Shown here one piece after another: positions 1-10,745 of a DNA stretch of 64,000 nt (its first letter is position 1; each line of letters opens with the position of its first letter). Source of the DNA: Sporothrix humicola (taxonomy: Eukaryota; Ascomycota; Sordariomycetes; Ophiostomatales; Ophiostomataceae); NCBI GenBank assembly GCA_021396245.1, contig WNYE01000094.1:92923-156922 (forward strand), written 5' to 3'. Both the position numbers and the translations under genes were made by a program. The notes under the pieces were generated by a model that had not been told where the DNA came from, did not search any database, and saw nothing but the letters and a program-made list of their open reading frames with translations.

Positions 1-1598
1 ACGCCATGTACCGCGAGGGCCGCACGTACTATGCCGAGCACAACTACGCCAAGGCGTACGTGCTGCTGCTGCGGTTCTCGATCATCTGCGTCGACAAGGT
101 GCCGACGCACCCCGAAGCGCAGACGACGGAGGGTAAAAAGATGGTGCGGACGGTGACGCGGCGGCTCAAGTCGGTGCTGGCGCTGCTCGAGCTGATTAAG
201 GAGGAGCTCGACGTGGCGCGGCAGCGGTGGAACGACCAGCACGGGCACGAGGAGTATGAGCGGAGGTTGGACAAACGGCCAGGCAAGGCGGATGACCGGC
301 AGACGACGTTGACGTTCGCCGAACTGGACCCCGCGTTGTCGTGGAACCCGCACTCGCAGGCGGAGCTGCTGGACGCGGCGGACCATGTCGAGCTGGCGAT
401 AGCTTTGGCGAACAAGAGGGGCCAAGGGGCGGGCGATTCGCCGACGAAGAGAAAACCAGTTCCGTCTTCCTCCAAGTCTGGCAAAGACACGAGGCGAGAT
501 GCCGAGGATGTGAGCCGGGCGATGGAGCGGGCGCGCTGGACACTGGACGAAATGTCACAGCCGCCGGGCTACGACGACAACGACAGCCGCATCTTGAACC
601 GAAACAGCGGACACAGCTACGGCGGCGGGCACAGCTATCGCCAGCAAAACGAACAGCAGGACCCCGTGGTGCCCGTGTCCTACAACTACCCCTCCATCCA
701 CAAGTCGACACCCGTCTCGTACGACTCGATGCGGTTTCACGAGAAGAGGGATCCCTCTTCTAGTTCTACTTCTGGCAGCCGTCCACCACTGCCACCAAAA
801 CAGCCGACATCAGAGTCTCTGTCGCGGCCACCACCCGTCCCATCCCGCGGCGAACCCTTGACGACACGCTACAACGACGACCTCTTTTCTCTCCACCAGC
901 CGCCGAGCGAGCCTCCCTCCGCCACTTCTACACCACCACCACGGCTTCCTCCAAAGACCAGGGAGCCAGAGCCAGTCGAAGCTCCCGCAAAACCGGCCAA
1001 ATCACAGTACACCTTCAAGCCCGCCGCCTACCTCGAAAGCGGCGCACCCATTCGGTCTGTCTTCTTGCCGGACACGTTGCGCCGCGATTTCCTGCGCGTC
1101 GCCCAGCCAAACACCAATAAGGGCATCGAGACCTGCGGCATCCTCTGCGGCAAGACGGCCAACAATGCCTTGTTTATCACCTGTCTCCTGATCCCCCAGC
1201 AGATCGGCACGCGCGACTCGTGCGAGACCACCGGCGAAGTCGCCACCCTCGAGTACTGCTCCGAGCATGACCTCATCCAGATCGGCTGGATCCACACCCA
1301 CCCGACCCAGACCTGCTTCATGAGCTCCCTGGACATGCACACCCACGCCGGCTACCAGATCATGATGGACGAGAGCATCGCCATTGTGTGCGCGCCGACG
1401 CACGAGCCCAGCTGGGGCATTTTCCGGCTGACGAACCCGCCGGGCCTGCCCTACATTGGCGGCTGCCGCAAGGCCGGCGCGTTCCACGAGCACGACCTGC
1501 GCCCGCACGAGATTTACACAGAGGCCAAGAACCCGCCAGGCCACGTTTTTGTCGTTCCCGGGATTGACTATGATGTGGCGGATTTGCGGGACGATTAG
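1..1598 (+). CDS. sst2: AMSH/Sst2-like JAMM deubiquitinase, 5' truncated by window edge
   Basis: Endosome-associated zinc metalloprotease expected to cleave Lys63-linked ubiquitin chains on ESCRT cargo. The open frame runs from the window edge to a TAG ending at 1598. The first Met (base 6) lies inside a conserved helix (AYVLLLRFSIICVDKVP) of the USP8-dimerisation/MIT-like N-terminal domain, so the true start lies upstream, outside the window. After about 90 residues of this domain comes a long disordered Pro/Ser-rich linker (roughly residues 140-335). The C-terminal MPN+ domain covers about residues 345-530. It shows the JAMM signature GWIHTHP followed by CFMSSLD (His, His and Asp zinc ligands) and AMSH-type insertions with further Cys/His residues (CRKAGAFHEHD). 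The domain order matches S. pombe Sst2 and human STAMBP. Function is assigned by family; the sequence directly shows the intact catalytic motif. Confidence 0.93.
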   Translation, partial: AMYREGRTYYAEHNYAKAYVLLLRFSIICVDKVPTHPEAQTTEGKKMVRTVTRRLKSVLALLELIKEELDVARQRWNDQHGHEEYERRLDKRPGKADDRQTTLTFAELDPALSWNPHSQAELLDAADHVELAIALANKRGQGAGDSPTKRKPVPSSSKSGKDTRRDAEDVSRAMERARWTLDEMSQPPGYDDNDSRILNRNSGHSYGGGHSYRQQNEQQDPVVPVSYNYPSIHKSTPVSYDSMRFHEKRDPSSSSTSGSRPPLPPKQPTSESLSRPPPVPSRGEPLTTRYNDDLFSLHQPPSEPPSATSTPPPRLPPKTREPEPVEAPAKPAKSQYTFKPAAYLESGAPIRSVFLPDTLRRDFLRVAQPNTNKGIETCGILCGKTANNALFITCLLIPQQIGTRDSCETTGEVATLEYCSEHDLIQIGWIHTHPTQTCFMSSLDMHTHAGYQIMMDESIAIVCAPTHEPSWGIFRLTNPPGLPYIGGCRKAGAFHEHDLRPHEIYTEAKNPPGHVFVVPGIDYDVADLRDD

Positions 1599-2356
1599 GA
1601 GGGCACCTACATTTTGACTGACGTTTTGATGAACCATGACTGCATTTATGGCGTTTTCCATTTTCACTTGCTTCTTACTGTCTTTTCACTTTTCACTTCA
1701 CTTTTGCATTTGATAGCATTAGATACAAAATACCACAATCTCAGATACCGGATCATCTGAGAGCTTATCGCTGATTGCCTTTCACAAAAATTTGTTTACT
1801 AGTTACCCAAAAGGGTAATATACCGCGCCCGTGCCTTCCCTTTCTGTATGTCTTCGGTGTAAACCCGCTCACCGTCCATCGTTCCTTCCTTCTTGGGAGG
1901 AACAGCTGCTGTTCACACGCCTTCCTAACGCCTAAACGCCATAAAACGTGCTCACTATGGCTGGTCACCTGCTCCTTCCTCAACGGCGGCGGAAAGAGCC
2001 CGAAGAAAATTTCCCGTGCTGAAGAATTTCCCGGGGGATTCTCGTGGGACACTCACATATCTCTGATACTATCGTGACTCTCCTTCCCTCCCTGTCTCTC
2101 CCCCCTTTCTCTCTTTGAACCTTTTGTCTCGTTCGGCTGGTTCCCTGATTTCGATTCTGTTTCTTGCTTTTAGATAGTCTGGAGTTCACTTTGCGGTTTC
2201 TTTTGCGTTTGTTCTATTCACGTTCACTATTCTGTCTTTCTTTCGTGTTCGATCCTGTCTCTACCATCACCACTTTCTCTTCTGATATCTACGTTTGTTT
2301 TCCTTGCCAACTTCAATTTACTTTTATTTACCTCCTTTCATCTTGCTCGTGCAACA
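1599..2356. other. Intergenic region and CT-rich leader of next gene
   Basis: No supported gene. The last 300 bases are pyrimidine-rich (runs of TTTCTTTT/CTCTCCC), as is typical of ascomycete promoters and 5' UTRs, and probably serve the gene starting at 2357. Open frames here are short and unlike proteins. Confidence 0.6.
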
Positions 2357-4163
2357 ATGGACCACACTCAAAGCTTTGGAGCAAACGATCCCGGCCAGAC
2401 CGGCCAATATGGCATCATGCAGGTACAGATTCCACAGCAGCTTCAGTCTCAAGAGCATCAACAGCAGCTCCCGCAGCATGTCCATCAGCGCCAGCCCTCA
2501 TTTACACGATGGGCCGCCCAGCCCATCACGGCTTACCAGCTCGTCCCCATGGACGGAGGTGGATGTGGTGGCTATCCTCCTTTTGGACAGCAAAACCAGA
2601 ACCATCACCAACAGGGCCACCAGCAGCAGCCCACGATCTTTACGTTCCCCCAGATGAGCCCGATGCAGTCGATGCAAACCATGCCCCCAATGTCGCCCAT
2701 GACGCCCTTGACGCCCGTCGGCAACAGCATCAGTCCCATCCGCCGTCAGCCGTCCATGTCGTTTAGCATCAGCAGCGGCAACTTTTACCAGCCGTCGACG
2801 CCCATGTACCAGCAGTTCCAAGGGGGTCCTGTCCAACATCAACAGCAGCAGGCCCAACACCAACTGTATCATCTGCAGCCGCCTCCGCAGCTTCCCCAGC
2901 ATCACCAGCAGCACCAACTGCAGCGCTCGCAATCCATACCGGTTCTGCCCAGCAATGTTCTTCAGGGTGGCAGCCCGGAGGCGCCTCGGGCGTTTCATCT
3001 CAGCCCTATCCGCAGGTACATTTTCTCTGGATTTGGACCCCTTTTATTTTTCTGTTTATTCCTGGAACTGGACCGACCTAACACTTTCTCTTCCTCCTGG
3101 ACAGAGCTCCCCAGCCGTACTCGCCCAACATGGTCTTTGCCTCGCCCGCACCGGCCATGCAGCCTGCCCAGATTCAACAGGTGCAGCCCATTGGCCAGCC
3201 CGTGGACCACACTCACCACCAAAGCCTGGAGAACCAAGACGTCTTCGTGGACAGCTTCGCTGAGAAGCTCAATCTTGGAATGGCACCCGCGCCCTCTACC
3301 TTTGCTAACCTAGCGACACGCCATGCCTCCTCGTCCTTTGTGAACCATCGTGCCAACAAACCCAAACCGCTGACCCTGGACACGTTGCATCTCCAGCCGC
3401 GCGTCGACTTGCACAATGGAGACAATGGCGATGCCGACTACTTCCGGTCCGCGTCCCATCTTGCAGCCTACCGTCGCAAGTCGGTCGGTGCTGCTTCGAC
3501 GATTCCTGCTTCTGTGTCCGGCCCCGTCTACATTCCTTCGGTGACCCCTGTCGGCTCAGACCGCGACTACGACGCCGGCGGCTCGTCGTACAGCACGTCC
3601 CCGCTCGCGTCGGAAGCCCAGGCGCGCATCCGCGCGCGCATGCGCATGCCATTAGTGCCTAGGTCTGCCTCCGTCAAGGTGGAAGGTGATGGCGGCGCGC
3701 CTGTTGGCGACCCTGTCGGCGGCCCTGTCAACCCTCCTCTCCTCGCGCCCATTCCAAAGACGCCCCGCGAGAGCCTCGACAATAGCCTCGAACAGTTCCT
3801 CCAGGACCACATCCACACCATCGAGGCCAACTACGCGGACGACAAGGACGACGACGACAGCGGCCACGGCCACGTGCTGTCCGACGAGTGGTACACGACG
3901 TCCGACACGGACCCCATCCGCGCGCGGCACCGGCACCGCGTTGTGGAGACCGTGGCCCAAACGCACGCAAAGACTGGCGATGACGAGTCTGCGGGTGACA
4001 GCGTCGGCGTGTGCGACTGTGGCATGCAGCAGTGCAGCCAGTGCGGGCTGTTCATCTCGCGCCCTGAGACGCACACATGTATTGGCGTGGGTGAGTATGT
4101 CCTCCCTCTTGAAACTTACAGAGTGCACAACTAACATACGCAGTCTCCAATGACTATTGCTAG
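2357..4163 (+). CDS. Gln/Pro/Met-rich protein with C-terminal Cys cluster, unknown function
   Basis: Three exons are inferred: 2357-3015, 3105-4090 and 4144-4163, giving 554 aa. Intron 1 (89 nt) starts GTACAT and ends ACAG. Intron 2 (53 nt) starts GTGAGT, has a CTAAC branch site at 4131 and ends CAG. Both splices keep the frame: the product reads across junction 1 as IRRAPQPYSPNM and ends in VSNDYC. The N-terminal half is low-complexity (QQ, HQQ, MxPM runs), resembling activation or scaffold segments of fungal regulators. The middle is Pro/Ser-rich and disordered. The C-terminus has a compact Cys/His group, CDCGMQQCSQCG followed by HTC, that could bind zinc. I recognise no named domain. The last exon is only 20 nt. 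A transcriptional or RNA-related role is speculation. Confidence 0.72.
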
Positions 4164-4513
4164 CAATGAATGATGGCAATTCTGCAATCTGTTTATGTGC
4201 TTGATTTTACTTTGATTTTACTGCAGCAGCATCTTCCTTTTAATGTTTAATATTATTATGTATCTTTAGGGAAAGAATTCGAGATGAGATGAAGAAGAAT
4301 GGGAGGACGAAGAGGGAGAACCATGCACCACAAACACAAGTCCCGGGTTGAAAAAGGAATCACAAAAGAGAAACAAAGACGCAAGTCGGAGCAATACCAC
4401 GGAAGCAACAAAAGGAGAATTCAGAAGATCAGAAGAAGATGTTTGTTGACATCTCATTGATTCGTTTATTTATAAAAATATACTACTTTTCAAACAATGC
4501 TACCACCCGTCTC
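4164..4513. other. Convergent intergenic region
   Basis: 3' flanks of two convergent genes. It holds AT-rich stretches and GAAGAAGA-type purine runs. No gene or clear signal is visible. Confidence 0.6.
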
Positions 4514-4872
4514 TTAAGGAGCAGCGCACGACTTGCACAGCGCCTCGGCAGCGGCGCCCACGTCAGCGGCCGCAGGGCCGCACGCCGCCGCAATGCAGTC
4601 GCCCGCCGTGGTGTGCAGCGTGTCAAAGTTCTTGCACTGGCACGCGTAGTCGGTCACGTCCGTGCAGCCGACCTGCTTGATCGCGGTGGCCATGCAGTCG
4701 GTCTACACCAGTGCACAAGGAGTTAGTAGATGAACATGGGCGAGGAAATTTAAATAGAATTCTGGGGAGTACGCACCGCACACTCAGGGAAGGGGTGCGC
4801 CGGGTCCGGGGCACAGGCGGCCGAGACGGCGACGGCACTGGCGACGAGAGCGAAGAAGACGGAGAGCTGCAT
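4514..4872 (-). CDS. Small secreted CFEM-domain protein
   Basis: Two exons on the minus strand, 4872-4777 and 4702-4514, flank a 74-nt intron (donor GTGCGT, acceptor TGTAG). The 94-aa product has a signal peptide (MQLSVFFALVASAVAVSA) and a mature part that is almost entirely one CFEM domain with ten cysteines. The pattern includes PFPECATDC, QVGCTDVTDYACQC and GDCIAAACG, and the Asp before YACQC lies where CFEM proteins place the axial haem ligand. CFEM proteins are extracellular or wall-bound and serve in haem/iron uptake, adhesion or host interaction. No GPI signal follows the domain, so it is probably freely secreted. The leader contains GTTT repeats (4910-4935) and a TATTTAAG element near 4971-4978. 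Confidence 0.85.
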
Positions 4873-6292
4873 TGTGAAGTGAGTTGAGGTAGTTCTTTGA
4901 GTTGAGTTGGGTTGTTTGTTTGTTTGTTGTTGTTTGTATGTCGTGATGAATGGACATGGGAGCAGCCGATCTTAAATAGACATGCTATGAGATCAAAGCA
5001 GCCATCTATTCACGGACTCGATCGACTTTGATTGTTTATTCACACTCTCTGCTCTTCCCAATTTAGATTGTCCCGTTCCGCAGTCTATCTGCATGTCTGT
5101 CTGCCAGCGGGCAGTGGGTCGCGGAAAACGGGCAACGGGTGACGGACAGCAGTATATTAGACTCTTACGTATCCTTGTCCGGCGTCTAAAAAGCAAGGGT
5201 GCAAATGCTTATTTCCCTTATTTTCAGTCCGGAACCCACTCCCCGAATGTTTCTGCAGAAAGCCCTTGGCCACTCAATAGATGACGACGATCGTCTGCAA
5301 GCGAGTCACTCAAAATATCAACTTAAGCATACGGAAATAGGTCAGCACAAATTGACCGAAACCGGGTGACGACGAGGCCTGCGTCTGTCAAAAGTTAAAG
5401 TTGATACATCGTCCGGCTCGGGCCCGTGAGAATGAAATGTAGTCGTTGTTTTCTTTTCAATTTCCAATCTGTACACACTCAAAAGATGACGTAGTAGTGA
5501 GGCAAGGGCAATTTTGACGTGTCAGTGAATGTTTATTCATTGTTCATCTTCAATTGAATCCATAGTGTGGCACAGTCAATGTGTCGTGGTCCTGCATTGG
5601 CTAAATTCTTGCGAAAGGGTGGTGGTGGCAGATCCGATCATAGGATGACATTCCCCTGCATAGGCGAGGCGGTGTTTGCGAGCCAGATGGTGTTGAACGA
5701 GGAATTCGGACGAAGCTTCCCCATATGTTTCGTTCCGAGTCGACACACTCTCGAAGAAAGAGACGTCATGGCGAGTCAGACAGTCGTTGAGTAGAGCGAC
5801 GTACACTTCCCCTCGTAATAAAGCTGCATGCATCCAAGCCCCGGAAGTCCGTAGCATAATAAACAAGATCTACTTAATGTGCACATATTTTTGCTTTTTA
5901 ATATGATGTCTGCTATAGTTTCCACGAACTGGCGGGAAGCCGGAGACGGCAGAATGCGAAATGCAGAAAGGCAGGCAGGCGGCTATAGGAGTGAGCATCA
6001 TACCCATCAAGGCCATCGTAAAAGCACGAGTCAGTCGTTTGAGAGAAAAACAATAAAAATAAAATCAAAGAAAGCCACGAGTTGATTTTATTTTGTTAAA
6101 ATCAAAAGTAAACAAAGGTCGGTCGATGCCCCCTGGTGTAAGTGGTGTTGTTGGGCGTGGTTAGGTAAGCGGAAGGACCCACTTTGGTGATGGTGCATTT
6201 TGGTGGGAGCTGTGTGGGGAGCTTTCGACAAGCATTTTTGACGTCAACCCGTTCGACGACGATTGACCACAACCCCTCGAGCACTCGACTCA
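4873..6292. other. Divergent intergenic region between CFEM gene and GatB
   Basis: About 1.4 kb holding promoters in both directions. Open frames up to 96 codons (around 5570-5870) do not resemble proteins. A few short uORF candidates lie 6137-6290 ahead of GatB. Nothing else was supported. Confidence 0.55.
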
Positions 6293-8266
6293 ATGTCTGG
6301 ACTACCGGCACGACAGATTGGGAAATGTCTCCTACGGGGACGGTCTGCCCGAAGACCACCATTTACGGCCGGCTACTGCCCACAATGCAGTCCCCTCATC
6401 GCCTTTCGACATGATCGGTTCTCCTCGACGGCGACAACTACGACGGCCCCTCCACAAGCTGCGCCGATACCCCTCCGCAAACAACTAAAAGACGAAGCCA
6501 AGGCGCGAAAGGCTGCCAAGAAAAAGGGCGGCGCCGATGCACAAGCAAGCAGCCGCGCCCAGACGGTACCCGGCTGGGAACTGACGGTCGGCATCGAGAT
6601 CCATGCACAGCTCAACACGGCGCACAAGCTGTTCTCGGGCGCGTTGGCCAGCGACAGTCTGGCAAGCGAGGACAAGGACAGCGAGCCCAACGCCTCGCGG
6701 CATGTCGCCTTCTTTGACGTCGCCCTGCCCGGCGCACAGCCCATCTTCCAGGCAGCCACCCTGATCCCGGCCATCCGCGCCGCTCTGGCCTTGGGATGCG
6801 ACATCCAGCCTGTGAGCCGCTTCGACCGCAAGCACTACTTCCACTGGGACCAGCCGGCGGGCTACCAGATCACGCAGTACTACGAGCCGTTTGCAAGGGG
6901 GGGAAGCGTGACCCTGCACGCCCGAGACGGCATCGCGCCCGAAGACGGCGAGTCTGTGTCGGTCGACATTGTCCAGGTCCAGATGGAGCAGGACACGGCC
7001 AAGACGGTGGCCCAGCCGGGCAACATCCACTGGATCGACTTTAACCGGGTGGGCATGCCCCTCATAGAAATTATTACGGCGCCGCAGCTGCACCACCCGG
7101 CGACGGCGGCGGCGTTTGTGCGCAAAGTGCAGCAGCTGCTGGTGGCGGTGGATGCGTGCACGTCGGGGATGGAGGCGGGTGGACTCAGAGCGGATGTGAA
7201 TGTGTCCGTCCGTAGGACGGGTGAGGAAAGTGAGGCAGGTACGGCCGAGGAGAAGAACAAGACGCCGCTTGGCGTCCGTACCGAAATCAAGAATCTGAAC
7301 AGCTTCCGCGCCGTGGAAGACGCCATTATCGCCGAGCGCAACCGGCAGATTGCAGCCATTACGGCCGCCGAGGCTGCCGGCCACCCTTCTCCCCGCAACG
7401 CCATCGAGAGCGAGACGCGCGGCTGGACGCCGCCCATGTCGAGCGGCGACGAGGGCAAGACGCACCGGCTCCGCGGCAAAGAGGGCGAGATCGACTACCG
7501 GTACATGCCGGACCCGGACCTGGGGCCGGTCGTGATCGACGAGGGATTGGTGCGGTACCTGGGGCTGACGCTGGGCGTGTCACCCGACGCAGAGCTGGAT
7601 GACCTGGTGTCACAGTACGGCCTCTCCGAGAAAGACGCGGCGTCGCTCATGTCCCTGGACGGCGGCGGGCGGGCGCAGTTTTTCTATGATGTGGTCGAGG
7701 GGGTGGAGCAGCGTCTTGCAGGACAAGGACAGGGGCAGGAAGTTGACTTGATCGGCGCCCGCGCTGCGACGGCCAACTGGGTGCTGCACCAGCTGGGCAA
7801 GCTGACATCGGAGCGCAACGCCGCCATTGGGGAAGAGGCAACATCCCTCGAGATGACCCCGGAAGGAAGGTGTCGTATCCCAGTGGACTGTCTCGCGGAC
7901 ATTGTGGCCTACCGCTACCAGGGCAAGATCACAGCCGGCGTGGCCAAGGAACTACTGTACGCCGTCTTTCGGGGTGACATTTCCGACCAAGAGGGCTCCT
8001 CTGTGACAGACGCCATTGAGGGCGGCAGCCTGTGGTTCGATGAGATTTCACCGGCCGAGTACGAGCAGTTGGCACAAGAAGCCATGGAAGGCGAAGAGAA
8101 GACGCTCAAGATGTTTATCTCGCCAAAGAAGTACCCGCAGGGCAAGCTGCAGTTCCTGGTAGGCAAGCTGTTGAGACTAGGTCCGGAGGGAAGGACCGAC
8201 CCACAAAACGCAGAAGCGGCTGTCAAGGCGGCCGTTGAGCGGTGGGTGGAGGAGCAGAAGGCATAA
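6293..8266 (+). CDS. PET112: Mitochondrial glutamyl-tRNA(Gln) amidotransferase subunit B (GatB/Pet112)
   Basis: Intronless, 657 aa from ATG 6293 (MSGLPARQIGK). The open frame extends upstream only through non-ATG codons. The first ~90 residues are Arg/Ala/Ser-rich with KAAKKKGG and form a probable mitochondrial presequence plus linker. The GatB catalytic core follows: VGIEIHAQLNT (from residue 99), the VGMPLIEIIT region, GLRADVNVSVR, GVRTEIKNLNSFRAVE and YRYMPDPDL. The C-terminal GatB/YqeY-like helical domain holds FLVGKLLRLGPEGRTDP. With GatA and GatF/GatC it should amidate Glu-tRNA(Gln) in mitochondria by an ATP-dependent kinase plus transamidase reaction. Length fits fungal Pet112 with a slightly long N-terminus. 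Confidence 0.96.
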   Translation: MSGLPARQIGKCLLRGRSARRPPFTAGYCPQCSPLIAFRHDRFSSTATTTTAPPQAAPIPLRKQLKDEAKARKAAKKKGGADAQASSRAQTVPGWELTVGIEIHAQLNTAHKLFSGALASDSLASEDKDSEPNASRHVAFFDVALPGAQPIFQAATLIPAIRAALALGCDIQPVSRFDRKHYFHWDQPAGYQITQYYEPFARGGSVTLHARDGIAPEDGESVSVDIVQVQMEQDTAKTVAQPGNIHWIDFNRVGMPLIEIITAPQLHHPATAAAFVRKVQQLLVAVDACTSGMEAGGLRADVNVSVRRTGEESEAGTAEEKNKTPLGVRTEIKNLNSFRAVEDAIIAERNRQIAAITAAEAAGHPSPRNAIESETRGWTPPMSSGDEGKTHRLRGKEGEIDYRYMPDPDLGPVVIDEGLVRYLGLTLGVSPDAELDDLVSQYGLSEKDAASLMSLDGGGRAQFFYDVVEGVEQRLAGQGQGQEVDLIGARAATANWVLHQLGKLTSERNAAIGEEATSLEMTPEGRCRIPVDCLADIVAYRYQGKITAGVAKELLYAVFRGDISDQEGSSVTDAIEGGSLWFDEISPAEYEQLAQEAMEGEEKTLKMFISPKKYPQGKLQFLVGKLLRLGPEGRTDPQNAEAAVKAAVERWVEEQKA

Positions 8267-8982
8267 AAGACATGGCGTACTGTAGTCATGTTGATTCCAA
8301 GATAAAATGTACATATCTGTAAATTACGAAGCAATACCCATTTCTGACGATATCTGAGCTTGGCTCTTTTGAATAGTCAACATGGACTACACTAAACTGC
8401 CTGCCGACTGTAACTCCGACAGCGTCCGACCCGCCGCTTGTGCCTGCCGTCCATTGTCCTGTCCATTGTCCGTCCAGTGCGCCTTTTACGCACCACACCA
8501 CTGTAAGCAACTAAACCCAATGGAGAAATAGCCCGACCTCTTTCCTTGCAGCGTCACCCCTCATCATTCGTTCTTTCCATCTCACGCTCTTTCCTCTTTT
8601 TTCCTCAATTCTCCATTCTCCTGCATTTCTTCAGCAAGCGTTGCATTGGAAAAGACGAAAAAGTTTGGAAAAGGGAAGTGCGAGCAAAAAAAGGGAAAGA
8701 GAGAGCAGGGGCTCCTCGTGGCCGCCTATCCTTTTTTTCGCCACGGTCCTCTTTCGCAGGTCGTCAGTCTCCTTCAAAATTCGTCATTCTTTCTTTTTTC
8801 TTCATTTTCCTCTCCTCTCTAGCGATCGGCAGACTACTTTCTCTTCTTTTTGTTGTCTCCCCCCACATTCAACTTTCAACAGGCATCCACTCCATCTCAA
8901 TCTCAGGGCAACCTTATTTCCTTACGATCGATTCTGCAGATCCCAACCCCTGCAGCGAAGAGGTTACACACCACCCGGACAA
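8267..8982. other. Intergenic region and leader of methyltransferase gene
   Basis: The 3' flank of GatB, then a CT/TTTC-rich promoter and leader (8540-8980). The methyltransferase frame stays open upstream to 8641 but without a plausible ATG, so it is taken as leader. Confidence 0.55.
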
Positions 8983-10164
8983 ATGGCCGACCACGATGAA
9001 CAGCTGCCGGATGCGCCGCCGGCAGAGGCGGCAGCAGCACCGGTCTTGCCGGCTCCCGGGCTGACGTCCGACGCTGCCAGCACACACTCGTCGCTCAACG
9101 CCATGAGCGGCTACTCGGTCGGCCTGAGCGTGGATACAGACCGCGACCGCGACAACGACAACGATTCTTCGTTGGGCGACATGGACACGCAGTCGTCGAC
9201 ACGGTCCGCCACGTCGAGCGTGTACCACTTTGTCGAGGAGTTTGGCCGCACCTTCCACCGTTACAAGGAGGGCAAGTACTACCTGCCAAACGACGAGCAG
9301 GAGCAGAACCGGCTGGACCTGCAGCACGCCATTGCAAAGCACTTGTTAGGGGGGCAGCTCGGCCTGGCGCCGCCAAACGAGGGAGCCACAGAGGAGGGGG
9401 GCACAGCTGATGCCGGGGCTGGTGATGTGACGACTGCGACGAGTACAACGACCGACACGCCTGCCTCTGACGGGACGGCCACAGCCCACAGAGTCCTCGA
9501 TATTGGCACTGGCACCGGTATCTGGGCCATTGATTTCGCCGAACGCCACCCGTCTGCCGACGTTCTGGGGACAGACTTGAGTCCTATCCAGCCAGAATAC
9601 GTCCCCGGCAACTGCCGCTTTGAGATTGACGACATGGACGACGACTGGGCGTTTGGGCAGACCAACAAGTTTGACTACATCCACGGGCGGTACATTGTGC
9701 CGTTCCTCAAAGACGTGCCAGCCGTCATACAAAAGGCGCACGACCACTTGGTGCCCGGCGGCTATTTCGAGCTGTTTGAGGGGCCCATGCTGTTCCAGTC
9801 GGTCGACAACACGCTGGAGGGCACCACGATCAAAGAGTGGAACGACCACATGAATACGGGCGTGCGGCGTATCGGGCGGGACCCTCTGGCCGCTTTGAAA
9901 CTGAGAGGATGGATGGAGGAGGCGGGCTTCGTGAACATTGTCGAGAAGCGATATGCCCTGCCCATCAATCCGTGGCCGCGCGGCAAAGAGAACAAGCTGC
10001 TGGGCGCCATGGAAATGACAAACTTGTTGGAAGTCGCGCACGGCATCACCACCACCATCTTTACTAAAGCGCTGGGCTGGTCCGTCGAGGCGGTCGAGGT
10101 CTTCCTAACAAAAGTGCGCCAGGATCTGCGCGACCGGCGCATCCACGTATATCTGCCAGTGTGA
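8983..10164 (+). CDS. LaeA-like class I SAM-dependent methyltransferase (paralogue 1)
   Basis: Intronless, 393 aa from ATG 8983 (MADHDEQLPDAPP). The first ~75 residues are acidic and Ser-rich, as is usual in this fungal family. The conserved N-terminal block FVEEFGRTFHRYKEGKYYLP precedes SAM motif I, VLDIGTGTGIWAID (residues 171-184). Motif II follows as GTDLSPIQPEYVP and the acidic post-motif as FEIDDMDDDW. Then come DYIHGRYI and the typical VPGGYFELFE strand. This matches the LaeA/TdiE-like branch of Methyltransf_23 proteins found near or acting on secondary-metabolite genes. The substrate cannot be told from sequence. A paralogue of similar layout lies about 6 kb downstream at 16350. Compared with that gene it has an insertion of low-complexity Thr/Ala/Gly sequence (about residues 130-165) just before motif I. 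Confidence 0.88.
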   Translation: MADHDEQLPDAPPAEAAAAPVLPAPGLTSDAASTHSSLNAMSGYSVGLSVDTDRDRDNDNDSSLGDMDTQSSTRSATSSVYHFVEEFGRTFHRYKEGKYYLPNDEQEQNRLDLQHAIAKHLLGGQLGLAPPNEGATEEGGTADAGAGDVTTATSTTTDTPASDGTATAHRVLDIGTGTGIWAIDFAERHPSADVLGTDLSPIQPEYVPGNCRFEIDDMDDDWAFGQTNKFDYIHGRYIVPFLKDVPAVIQKAHDHLVPGGYFELFEGPMLFQSVDNTLEGTTIKEWNDHMNTGVRRIGRDPLAALKLRGWMEEAGFVNIVEKRYALPINPWPRGKENKLLGAMEMTNLLEVAHGITTTIFTKALGWSVEAVEVFLTKVRQDLRDRRIHVYLPV

Positions 10165-10745
10165 GTTCCTGTGACAGACGATCTTGTTTTTGAAAATGAC
10201 GATGTTAACAGAATAGGGTCGCCATCTATGGACAGAAGCCAGTATGACAGCATTGGTCTGTCTGTCTTTTGGCCATATTTTTTGGATATTTTTCTCTTCT
10301 ATCTTGTATATTCCCACCATTCTCCTGTCTTTTTGTTTTATTCTCTGACGACACAGCATTTGGGTCGTCTCTTCATGTAAAAGCATCACCAGCCTCAATT
10401 CATACCCCGACTTTTGAATTTGGGGGCGTTTTCGCCCCTGTTCTTTTAAACTTTTCGCTCCAATCCACTGTAACCGCTAAAATAGGGGCTGCAAGGACCC
10501 TGGAAAACTTAATGAACAGCGCTATCAGTGGATCTCCGTAGCGCTGCTCCCCTAAGGCTTGGCAGCGGCCGCCTCCGATTACAAGGCGATATTGCCCCAC
10601 ACTTGAAGCTGAGCTCTTATCTTGATATCACTCGTCGTCAACTTCAACAACGACATGACAACTCCGTTGGAAACTCAACTTTGACCTCCCAAAGCCGATT
10701 TTTTCATTTTTATTTTATTTTGCTCTCATACAAACCTTCCTCACC
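10165..10745. other. Intergenic region
   Basis: 581 bases with T-rich 3' flank (10260-10370) and promoter of the aldehyde dehydrogenase gene. No gene is visible. Confidence 0.55.
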
